Assembly (NCBI RefSeq): GCF_009650605.1
Contig: NZ_WAJT01000001.1
Coordinates: forward strand, 434,001 to 498,000
Direction: 5' to 3'
Length of the DNA stretch: 64,000 bases
DNA from: Labrenzia sp. CE80
GTDB taxonomy: Bacteria; Pseudomonadota; Alphaproteobacteria; Rhizobiales; Stappiaceae
This document shows, one piece after another, positions 8,475-15,686 of the stretch (the first letter of the stretch is position 1; each line of letters begins with the position of its first letter). Below the pieces are notes generated by a model. The model made no database searches, was not told the origin of the DNA, and was given only the letters and a program-made list of their open reading frames with translations. A program made the translations under genes and the position numbers.

Positions 8475-9524
8475 TCAGTTGTTGTAGCCGCGTCCTTCGG
8501 CGGCTCGGGCCAGCTTACGTCCACGCACGGCTTCGCGCCTAACCGTGTAGATGGAAGCGCCGATGATGATGCCTGCACCGATCAACGTTTCGACACTGGG
8601 CCACTGGCTGAAGACCAGGGCACCAATGATGGTGGCGTAGAGCAGGCGGGTATAATCCAGAGATGCGATGGCCGTTGCTTCGCCGGCGCGGAAGGCCTTG
8701 ATGTTGGACATCTGCGCGGCCCAGGAGACCACGCCGATCATGATGAGTAGGCCCCATTCCTCGAGGCTTGGCGTTTTCCAGGTGTAGATCGCCGGTCCCG
8801 CCATGATCAGACCAACAAAGACCGCCTGATAGGTGAGGATTGTCGTCGGACTGTCGGTTTTCGTCAGGATACGCAGGATGACCATGACCAAGCCCGCGCA
8901 GGCCGCCCCGATGATTGCCAGCAGCGCAAATGGATCGATGAAGCCGTCTCCTTCAGGACGAAGCATCAGCAATACGCCTAGAAAACCGACGATGGTGGCG
9001 CCCCAGCGATGGATGCCGACGGTTTCGCCCAGGAAAAAGATGGCGAAGATGGTGAGAAAGAACGTTTTTGAAAAGCTGAGTGCTGTGACATCGGCGAGAG
9101 GCAATTCAATGATGGCGGTGAAGCCGCAGAGCATGGCCGTTGTGGCGAAGATGATCCGGGCGACCTGCAGATCAGGGCGCTTGGTGGCCAGCGACGTAGG
9201 CAGGCCGCGAATGATCCGCGGCGCGACAATGAGCACCATCACGGCCTGACGCACTGCCAGAATCTGGAACACGCTCAGATCGCTGCCCGCCAGCTTGATC
9301 AGCGTCGACATGATGGTGAAAAGAAAGGCTGCTTGCAGGATCCAGAGAGCGCCGATGGTGTTGGTCGGCAAGGCTGCGAGCCGCTGGCCAATGGGTGTCG
9401 TCGAGGAGTCATCGGCGCTTGCGTCGGCGTTCTTTTCGGAGTTTGGGCCAGCCGAATTGCCATTCTTTAGATCTGGTGAAGACGGATCAGCGTCCCCGGC
9501 GTCAGAGCTAGGGGCCTTGTTCAT
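8475..9524 (-). CDS. EamA/DMT-family transporter
   Basis: Inner-membrane drug/metabolite exporter with about ten hydrophobic helices in two EamA repeats ('IGALWILQAAFLFTIMSTLI' opens the first and 'FALLAIIGAACAGLVMVILR' the second). An unusual hydrophilic N-terminal extension of about 50 residues, rich in Asp, Ser, Asn and Pro, precedes helix 1. The ATG at 9524 starts that extension and no better start is seen before the first helix. Substrate unknown. It converges on the HTH/PBP regulator, whose stop is only 24 bases away. Confidence 0.85.
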   Translation of the reverse strand: MNKAPSSDAGDADPSSPDLKNGNSAGPNSEKNADASADDSSTTPIGQRLAALPTNTIGALWILQAAFLFTIMSTLIKLAGSDLSVFQILAVRQAVMVLIVAPRIIRGLPTSLATKRPDLQVARIIFATTAMLCGFTAIIELPLADVTALSFSKTFFLTIFAIFFLGETVGIHRWGATIVGFLGVLLMLRPEGDGFIDPFALLAIIGAACAGLVMVILRILTKTDSPTTILTYQAVFVGLIMAGPAIYTWKTPSLEEWGLLIMIGVVSWAAQMSNIKAFRAGEATAIASLDYTRLLYATIIGALVFSQWPSVETLIGAGIIIGASIYTVRREAVRGRKLARAAEGRGYNN

Positions 9525-9755
9525 GGTGCTTCCTTGGCGGTTTCATGCGCATGACCAGCAGCGGGCGCTGTGGCGTTCCGAACGGCGGGCGGCAGAAGAT
9601 GAGACCGACAATACCCCTTTTGCTGAAATTGGAAAGGGCAGCTGGTGTCCGCCGCTGAGAGAAGACAGACTGTTTACCTGCTGACAGCTTGCCGGTTCGG
9701 GCTTGCAGGGTATAGCCAAACAGGAAGAGATTTCGACCAAATCGGGAGAGCGATC

Positions 9756-10340
9756 ATGAGGAAGATCCAGACGCAGGGGGTGCACCACATCACGCTCGTT
9801 GGCGCGGACCGGCAGACATCCATAGATTTCTGGGAAGGTATGCTTGGAATGCCTTTCGTCTTTGAACAGCCCAATCTGGACAACGCTGAGGAAAGTCATC
9901 TTTATTTTGATCCGGGCGATGGTCGGTTGATCACCATCTTTACCGATGAAACCCGCAAGACTGACCCGTCGCCCGTGCCCCAGTCCAGTGGTTGCGTGCA
10001 TCATCTGGCACTGAATGTCTCTCAAGCGAGCTTTCGACAGATCGCCGAGCGTCTTGACGAAAGAGGCGTTCGTCATAGCGGTCCGAAAGACCGTGGTTTC
10101 ATGGATTCCATCTACTTTCGGGATCCGCTCGGCTTCCTGATCGAGCTTGCCTCCTATCGTTTCGAACCGCCCGAAGGCGTCTCGCACGGCGAGGTGATGC
10201 TGGAGGCACACAAACTCCGCGTAGCGCGCGGGGATTACAATATTCAGGAAGTGCATCTGGCTGATGCGATCGAGGAATTGGTCCGAGAGGGCAGGCGGAG
10301 TCTTTCGGACGACCGGGGACCTAAAAATCCCTACGACTAA
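9756..10340 (+). CDS. VOC (glyoxalase/dioxygenase) family protein
   Basis: Vicinal-oxygen-chelate metalloprotein of 194 residues, likely a ring-cleavage-dioxygenase-like or lyase enzyme. Two beta-alpha-beta-beta-beta modules are seen: 'GVHHITLVGADRQTSIDFWE' in the first and 'GCVHHLALNVSQASFRQIAE' plus 'FRDPLGFLIELASY' in the second, giving the expected His/His/Glu metal ligands. ATG at 9756 follows GGGAGAGC; the frame is open further upstream but that part shows no VOC homology. The C-terminal 45 residues are polar and unassigned. Substrate unknown. Confidence 0.85.
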   Translation: MRKIQTQGVHHITLVGADRQTSIDFWEGMLGMPFVFEQPNLDNAEESHLYFDPGDGRLITIFTDETRKTDPSPVPQSSGCVHHLALNVSQASFRQIAERLDERGVRHSGPKDRGFMDSIYFRDPLGFLIELASYRFEPPEGVSHGEVMLEAHKLRVARGDYNIQEVHLADAIEELVREGRRSLSDDRGPKNPYD

Positions 10341-10553
10341 GGTTCGCGAGAACGCTTTCTTGTTTCGAATTCTTGCATTCGCGGCAAAGGTGATGTTCCC
10401 TACAGAAGGTCGGATGGTTGAAATTCCGCATCTTTTTGCGGTCCCATTTCCGATGTGGCGGCAACATGCGCTTCCCTAGTCCTGCATGGACTTGCGTTTC
10501 AGGCCAGTGAGCACATCATTGCTGTCCCAATTATAAAAATCGGGAGGTTAGGC

Positions 10554-10844
10554 ATGTGTGAGATTTTTGCAGGACAGGATCCTGCTGACTATGAACCGGA
10601 GACGAGGCGCCTTCGGCTGAATGGACAAAGCACGAGCATTCGTCTCGAACGTTCTTTCTGGCAGATCGTGGACGAAATTGCCGCGAGCGAAGGCGTCACG
10701 ACGCCGGCGTTTGTGTCCAGGCTGCACTCCGAGGTTCTGCAGCTGCGTGGCGAGGCCCGCAATTTTACATCCCTGCTGCGTTGCGCCTGTCTGATCCGCA
10801 CCCGTCGCACCCTCGGGCACGTCGAAACGATCGCAGCGGAATGA
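10554..10844 (+). CDS. Ribbon-helix-helix domain protein
   Basis: Small predicted DNA-binding protein (96 residues) with an RHH_4-type core: strand 'STSIRLERSFWQIVDEIAAS' then helix 'TTPAFVSRLHSEVLQLRGEA'. ATG at 10554 has a strong GGGAGG at 10542-10547; an upstream in-frame extension overlaps this site and is rejected. Proteins of this alphaproteobacterial family are usually single genes without a toxin partner, and none is seen here. It ends about 106 bases before the oxidation cluster and might regulate it, which is unproven. Confidence 0.8.
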   Translation: MCEIFAGQDPADYEPETRRLRLNGQSTSIRLERSFWQIVDEIAASEGVTTPAFVSRLHSEVLQLRGEARNFTSLLRCACLIRTRRTLGHVETIAAE

Positions 10845-10866
10845 CGATATTGAAGAAAATTTGAGT

Positions 10867-10884
10867 GTAGTACTTTAATACTAC
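10867..10884. promoter_or_regulatory. Inverted repeat GTAGTA-N6-TACTAC, candidate operator
   Basis: A perfect dyad, GTAGTA (10867-10872) and TACTAC (10879-10884), is spaced by CTTTAA. It lies 67 bases upstream of the first gene of the oxidation cluster and downstream of the RHH gene, in the only sizeable non-coding gap there. Its length and AT-rich centre fit a dimeric repressor or activator site; no regulator is assigned. Confidence 0.45.
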
Positions 10885-10950
10885 CAGCAAGTTTAAGAAG
10901 CGGCGCACTCTTTCCTCATGGTCGCAAAGACGGCCCAATAGGAGGAAGCG

Positions 10951-11346
10951 TTGGCAAAAGCTATTCATGCGATGTTTCGCGTGCTGGATGAGGCACGGTC
11001 TGTTTCCTTTTACAAGGAAGCATTCGGTCTAGATGTCGCAGATCGACTTGATTTCGACAGTTTTACACTCGTTTACATGAAGAATGATTCCACTGACTTC
11101 GAAGTGGAATTGACCATCAACAAGGATCGTACCGAGCCGTATGACCTGGGAGATGGCTATGGTCACATGGCCTTTTGTGTCGATGACCTGGACGGCGAAC
11201 ATGCCCGTTTCGAGGCTGCCGGATTTTCACCGAGAAAAATTGTCGAGTTTGAGAGGGATGGCGTCCTGCTGGCCCGGTTTTTCTTTGTTCAGGACCCTGA
11301 CGGTTACCAGGTCGAGGTTCTGCAGAGGCACGGACGCTACACCTGA
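10951..11346 (+). CDS. VOC-family protein (glyoxalase I-like), TTG start
   Basis: Small metalloprotein of 131 residues resembling lactoylglutathione lyase: 'AMFRVLDEARSVSFYKEAFG' (first module) and 'GYGHMAFCVDDLDGEHARFE', 'FFVQDPDGYQVEVLQRHG' (second). His and Glu metal ligands are in the expected places. The frame starts with TTG at 10951, chosen because a consensus AGGAGG ends 8 bases before it; the first internal ATG lies inside the fold. It is 26 bases upstream of the Tat-signal gene and leads the oxidation cluster, which suggests a role in handling a reactive aldehyde or glutathione adduct (inference). Confidence 0.87.
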   Translation: MAKAIHAMFRVLDEARSVSFYKEAFGLDVADRLDFDSFTLVYMKNDSTDFEVELTINKDRTEPYDLGDGYGHMAFCVDDLDGEHARFEAAGFSPRKIVEFERDGVLLARFFFVQDPDGYQVEVLQRHGRYT

Positions 11347-11372
11347 CGCGATTGCCGACGGGAGGAGAGGAC

Positions 11373-11897
11373 ATGACAAAGACGATGGAACGACGCGGCA
11401 TGACGCGTCGGGAATTGCTGACGCGTAGCGCAGCCGTCACAGCGGCTCTCATGATCGGCCCCAACCTGGTCGCCGGTGTCTCGGGGGCCTGGGCTATGGA
11501 GGTGAGCCACGTGTCGCCGCAGACGATGGCCACATTGATCCAGATGGCGCGCGACATCTATCCACATGACCATGTTGCCGACGACTACTACGCCGTGGCG
11601 GTCAAGAGCTACGACAATGCCGATCAGGCGGCGATGATCGAGGAGGGCATTGCCTCGCTCAACAGCGCTGCACAGGGGCTTGGGCATGGCAGTTACCTTG
11701 ATACCGGCTGGGAACGCGACCGGGTCGATATCCTGAGGAGGATGGAGGCAAGTCCCTTCTTCCAGACCATCCGGGGTGGTCTTGTGACCGGTCTCTACAA
11801 CCAGAAGGCCGTTTGGCCGCTCTTCGGCTACGAGGGTGAGAGCTACTCAAAGGGTGGCTACATCGACCGCGGCTTTGACGATATCAACTGGATTTAG
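11373..11897 (+). CDS. Tat-exported gluconate 2-dehydrogenase subunit 3-like protein
   Basis: Predicted small subunit of a membrane-associated GMC dehydrogenase. A twin-arginine signal, 'TRRELLTRSAAVTAALMIG', lies at about residues 10-28 with an Ala cleavage site near residue 40. The mature part ('VSPQTMATLIQMARDIYPHD', then 'GLVTGLYNQKAVWPLFGYEG') matches the small-subunit fold found with gluconate, fructose and sorbitol dehydrogenases. Known relatives carry the signal for the whole complex, and the next gene, 11 bases on, encodes a GMC flavoprotein with no signal of its own, so it is probably exported by hitch-hiking. ATG at 11373 follows GGGAGGAGAGG. Confidence 0.85.
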   Translation: MTKTMERRGMTRRELLTRSAAVTAALMIGPNLVAGVSGAWAMEVSHVSPQTMATLIQMARDIYPHDHVADDYYAVAVKSYDNADQAAMIEEGIASLNSAAQGLGHGSYLDTGWERDRVDILRRMEASPFFQTIRGGLVTGLYNQKAVWPLFGYEGESYSKGGYIDRGFDDINWI

Positions 11898-11908
11898 GGG
11901 CGCGGATC

Positions 11909-13480
11909 ATGGCAGCACCATTTGACCTGAACGATGACACGGTAGTGGTTGTCATCGGTACCGGCGCCGGCGGCGGCGTCTTGTCAAACGAACTGGCCCA
12001 GAAGGGCGTGAGCGTGGTGGCTCTGGAGGCTGGCGGGCGGTACCTGCCGGACGACTATATCAACGACGAGTGGGAAAGCTTTGGCCAGCTGGCGTGGCTG
12101 GACAAACGGACAACGTCCGGCGACTGGCGGGTCGCCAAGGACTTTTCCGGTTTGCCGGCCTGGATCGTCAAGGCTGTCGGTGGCACGACAACCCACTGGG
12201 CGGGTGCATCGCTCCGTTTTCAGGCGCATGAATTCAAGACGAAGACGACCTATGGCGACGTCCAGGGTGCAAATCTGCTCGACTGGCCTATCGACCTGGC
12301 CGAGATGGAGCCCTGGTACGAGAAGGCCGAAACAAAGCTGGGCGTGACGCGTACCGGTGACCGGGCAGGCCTGCCTGGCAACAACAACTACAAGGTCTTC
12401 GAAGCCGGAGCGAAAGCTCTGGAATACGAGCAGGTCCATACCGGCCGCATGGCAATCAACAGCGGCGACTACGACGACCGTTTGGCCTGTCAGCAGACCG
12501 GGTTCTGTTTTCAGGGGTGCAAATGGGGGGCGAAATGGTCGGCCGCCTATACCGATATTCCACGCGGCGAGGAGACCGGAAACCTGGAAGTGCGCGAACA
12601 TGCTCATGTCCTGAAGATCGAACATGATGCCTCGGGCAAGGTCACAGGCGTTCTTTATGCCGACAAGGATGGGAACCAGCATCTTCAGAAGGCTCGCGTG
12701 GTCTGTGTGGCGGGCAATTCGATCGAAAGCCCGCGGCTGCTCTTGAACTCCGCGTCCGCCATGTTCCCGGACGGACTTGCAAACTCATCCGGTCAGGTGG
12801 GACGCAACTACATGCGGCACATGACCGGTTCGGTCTACGCGGTGTTCGACAAGCCGGTGCGGATGTGGCGTGGCACCACGATGGCCGGAATCGTCCAGGA
12901 TGAAGCCAGATACGATCCGTCGCGGGGATTTGTCGGCGGCTACGAGCTGGAAACCCTGGCGCTGGGCTTGCCGTTCATGGCGGCTTTCCTGGATCCGGGC
13001 GGATGGGGACGGGAGTTCACGACGGCACTCGATTCCTATGAGAACATGGCTGGCCTCTGGATCGTCGGCGAGGACATGCCGCAGGAGACAAACCGGATCA
13101 CGCTGAACCATGACTCCAAGGATCAGTATGGTCTTCCGGCTCCCAACGTGCATTTCGACGACCATCCCAACGACATTGCCATGCGCAAACACGCCTATGA
13201 GCGGGGCATGGCCCTTTACGACGCGGTCGGAGCGACGCGGACCTTCCCGACGCCGCCTTATCCGTCGACGCATAACCTGGGAACCAACCGGATGTCGGAA
13301 AAGGCTCGTGACGGTGTGGTCAATCGGTGGGGGCAGACCCATGATGTCGCGAACCTCTTCGTCTCCGACGGAAGTCAGTTCACGACGGGCGCGGCTGAGA
13401 ACCCGACCTTGACCATTGTGGCATTGGCGATCCGGCAGGCGGACCGGATCGCATCGGAATTGAGCAAAGGCAATCTCTAG
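11909..13480 (+). CDS. GMC-family FAD oxidoreductase, large subunit
   Basis: FAD-dependent alcohol/sugar dehydrogenase of 523 residues. The N-terminal dinucleotide fold is 'VVVVIGTGAGGGVLSNELA' (about residues 11-29) with a terminal Glu at 'ALEAG'; 'GGTTTHWAGASLRF' is the FAD-contact loop; the C-terminal GMC region contains 'HNLGTNRMS' with a candidate catalytic His and 'ENPTLTIVALAIRQADRIA'. There is no signal peptide, which fits co-export with the preceding Tat protein. By analogy with gluconate and fructose dehydrogenases, electrons would go to a c-type cytochrome, and one is encoded two genes downstream. Substrate cannot be told from the sequence. Confidence 0.9.
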   Translation: MAAPFDLNDDTVVVVIGTGAGGGVLSNELAQKGVSVVALEAGGRYLPDDYINDEWESFGQLAWLDKRTTSGDWRVAKDFSGLPAWIVKAVGGTTTHWAGASLRFQAHEFKTKTTYGDVQGANLLDWPIDLAEMEPWYEKAETKLGVTRTGDRAGLPGNNNYKVFEAGAKALEYEQVHTGRMAINSGDYDDRLACQQTGFCFQGCKWGAKWSAAYTDIPRGEETGNLEVREHAHVLKIEHDASGKVTGVLYADKDGNQHLQKARVVCVAGNSIESPRLLLNSASAMFPDGLANSSGQVGRNYMRHMTGSVYAVFDKPVRMWRGTTMAGIVQDEARYDPSRGFVGGYELETLALGLPFMAAFLDPGGWGREFTTALDSYENMAGLWIVGEDMPQETNRITLNHDSKDQYGLPAPNVHFDDHPNDIAMRKHAYERGMALYDAVGATRTFPTPPYPSTHNLGTNRMSEKARDGVVNRWGQTHDVANLFVSDGSQFTTGAAENPTLTIVALAIRQADRIASELSKGNL

Positions 13481-13509
13481 CAGCCGGCTGCATTGCGTTT
13501 GTTTCAATA

Positions 13510-13535
13510 GGGGCGGTCTCTTGTGAGGCCGCCCC
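13510..13535 (+). other. Strong intercistronic stem-loop
   Basis: An 11-bp stem (13510-13520 with 13525-13535, one G-U pair) closes a TTGT loop between the GMC gene and the PQQ dehydrogenase gene. It is not followed by T residues, so it more likely tunes mRNA stability or processing than ends transcription. Confidence 0.5.
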
Positions 13536-13570
13536 GAACGCACGTCTGAAGACGTAAATGGGAGGAAATC

Positions 13571-14824
13571 ATGAAAAGAAGCATAGTCGTCGCGGCCAGC
13601 CTTATGGCTGGAATTTCAGTTGTCAGTGCCCAGGCGCCGGTACCTGACAATCTGGAAAAGCTGTCCAACTTTCAGTCCACGGGTGTCACCGAGTTCACCT
13701 ACATCGAGCAAAAGGGCGAGTATGCCGACGGCATAAAGAAGACCCTTGAGCGCATATCCCTGCCAGACGGGTTCAAGATCGGACTTTATGCAATCGTTCC
13801 TGACGCCCGGCACATGGCCGTTGGCCCGCAAGGCATTGTCACCTTCGTCGGCACCCGCAAGGACAAGGTCTGGTCGGTAACCGACCGCAACAAGGACCGG
13901 GTGGCGGATGAGGTGAAGGACTTTGCGCCGTCACTCAAGTTCGCGATCCCGAATGGACCGTGTTTCTCCAAGGATGGCTTTCTCTATATAGCCGAGCAGA
14001 ACCGGGTCCTGGTTTATCCGGCGGCCGAGTTTTTCTATGAAAGCCCGGACGTGGCCGCCTTCAACGTGGTCAAGCAGGGGGATCTGATCCCGCAGTCGGA
14101 GGAGAGCTACAACCACACGGCCCGCGTCTGCAAGATCGGGCCGGACGGCAAGATCTATATTTCGCTCGGCCAGCCCTTCAACGTTTCACCGCCGGAAAAG
14201 CTGGACCTCTACAACGAGACCGGCATTGGAGGGATGATCCGGCTGAACACCGATGGCACCAGCCGTGAGGTCTATACCTACGGCATCCGAAATTCGGTCG
14301 GGCATGACTTCCATCCTGAGACCGGAGAACTCTGGTTCACCGACAATCAGGTGGATGGCATGGGGGATGACATCCCTCCAGGCGAGATCAACCGCCAGAC
14401 CGCCATGGGCCAACACTTTGGCTTCCCGTGGTATGGCGGAGGCGACACACGCACCAACGAATACAAGAACGAAGAAGTGCCGGTGGATGTCGTCATGCCT
14501 GCTGCCGACCAGGTTGCTCATGCTGCCGATCTTGGTATGAGCTTCTACAGCGGCAAGATGTTCCCGGCGAAATACAAGAATGCGATCTTCTCCGCCCAGC
14601 ATGGATCCTGGAACCGGACGACACCGGTCGGCGCGCGCGTGATGGTCACCTTCGTTGATGACGAAGGCAATGCCACCACGGAAAGCTTCGCAGAGGGATG
14701 GATCGACGAAAATGATGAGTATCTCGGCCGTCCGGTGGATGTCGCACAGCTGCGTGACGGATCCATTCTGGTGTCCGATGACCTTGCTGGCGCGATTTAC
14801 CGTATCTGGTATGAGGGCAACTGA
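13571..14824 (+). CDS. PQQ-dependent sugar/sorbosone dehydrogenase-like protein
   Basis: Exported beta-propeller dehydrogenase of the soluble aldose/sorbosone dehydrogenase family (417 residues). A Sec signal peptide with an 'SAQA' cleavage site occupies about residues 1-21. Propeller motifs include 'DGKIYISLGQPFNVSPPEK', 'YTYGIRNSVGHDFHPETGEL', 'WFTDNQVDGMGDD', 'GQHFGFPWYGGGDT', 'FSAQHGSWNRTTPVGARV' and 'RPVDVAQLRDGSILVSDD'; the paired Arg and His residues of the PQQ pocket are in these loops. It probably oxidises a sugar or aldehyde in the periplasm and passes electrons to the cytochrome encoded next, whose ATG overlaps this stop by one base. ATG at 13571 follows GGGAGGAAA. Confidence 0.87.
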   Translation: MKRSIVVAASLMAGISVVSAQAPVPDNLEKLSNFQSTGVTEFTYIEQKGEYADGIKKTLERISLPDGFKIGLYAIVPDARHMAVGPQGIVTFVGTRKDKVWSVTDRNKDRVADEVKDFAPSLKFAIPNGPCFSKDGFLYIAEQNRVLVYPAAEFFYESPDVAAFNVVKQGDLIPQSEESYNHTARVCKIGPDGKIYISLGQPFNVSPPEKLDLYNETGIGGMIRLNTDGTSREVYTYGIRNSVGHDFHPETGELWFTDNQVDGMGDDIPPGEINRQTAMGQHFGFPWYGGGDTRTNEYKNEEVPVDVVMPAADQVAHAADLGMSFYSGKMFPAKYKNAIFSAQHGSWNRTTPVGARVMVTFVDDEGNATTESFAEGWIDENDEYLGRPVDVAQLRDGSILVSDDLAGAIYRIWYEGN

Positions 14825-15423
14825 TGCTGTTTCGACGTGCATGTGTTCTGGGCGGGGTTTTCCTCGCCCAGGCGTTCGCGAGCCACGCGCTGGCTGACGA
14901 GGTGACTATCGGTGATCCGGCAGCCGGGCGAAAGGTGGCCGGCATGTGCCGGACCTGCCATGGGGTGGACGGCTATGCTCGCATTCCGATCGCGCCTCAT
15001 ATTGGCGGCGAACCAGCGCCCTACCTCGTTCATCAGCTGACTGCTTTTCGGGATGGAACGCGCACTCATGAAATGATGAGTGTCGTGGCCAAATCCCTGA
15101 CGGATCAACAAATTGCGGATCTGGCAGCATGGTACGCCAGTCAGGTGGCGCTTGCGTCGCTGCCACAAGGAGTTTCCGAAGACGCTGCGCCGGAAGCCTG
15201 CGTTGCCTGTCACGGTGCGGCGGGCCTGTCGGAGCTCGAAGATGCGCCCAATCTTGCGGGCGAGACGGTGATGTATATCGATACGCAGCTGAAGGCCTTT
15301 AGAACCGGAAAGCGGAGCCATGAGATCATGTCGGCAATCGCAGCCGACCTCAGCAATGAGGATATTCGCAGCCTGGCAGAATGGTATGCGGACATCGACC
15401 TGACGATCGAGCCCGCAAAATAA
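14824..15423 (+). CDS. Di-haem cytochrome c (cytochrome c4-like)
   Basis: Periplasmic electron carrier of 199 residues with a signal peptide ('FASHALA' cleavage region) and two haem sites: CRTCH (Cys42, Cys45, His46) and CVACH (Cys126, Cys129, His130). Each domain later has a Met suited to be the sixth ligand ('THEMMSVVAK' and 'SHEIMSAIAADL'). The duplicated layout is that of cytochrome c4. Its one-base overlap with the PQQ dehydrogenase gene suggests it accepts electrons from that enzyme, and perhaps from the GMC complex, for a terminal oxidase. Confidence 0.9.
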   Translation: MLFRRACVLGGVFLAQAFASHALADEVTIGDPAAGRKVAGMCRTCHGVDGYARIPIAPHIGGEPAPYLVHQLTAFRDGTRTHEMMSVVAKSLTDQQIADLAAWYASQVALASLPQGVSEDAAPEACVACHGAAGLSELEDAPNLAGETVMYIDTQLKAFRTGKRSHEIMSAIAADLSNEDIRSLAEWYADIDLTIEPAK

Positions 15424-15525
15424 CGTGCTTTCAGCACACGGGGCGTCGATCAGTCAGAAGCATCTGGCGGTCCACAATTCCTGGCGAGGAGCTTCTCTTA
15501 AAGCCTTGCTTCCTGGCGATGCGCT

Positions 15526-15571
15526 TTGAGCCGATCCCGCATTCTTACACGTAGGTCAAAAATCGGCTCAA
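15526..15571. other. Inverted repeat in the cytochrome / molybdoprotein gap
   Basis: TTGAGCCGAT (15526-15535) and ATCGGCTCAA (15562-15571) form a perfect 10-bp dyad separated by 26 bases. It sits midway in the 263-base gap and could be a weak hairpin terminator or an operator for the molybdoprotein gene. No T-run follows. Confidence 0.4.
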
Positions 15572-15686
15572 GCACTGGCGGTTAGCTGTCTCTGACGCTA
15601 TCCTTCACGGATATTGAAACGATGCCGTTCCGCTTTGCCTCGCGGAATAAGGCGCTCTCCAGTCAGAACAGCAGGATGCCATCATC

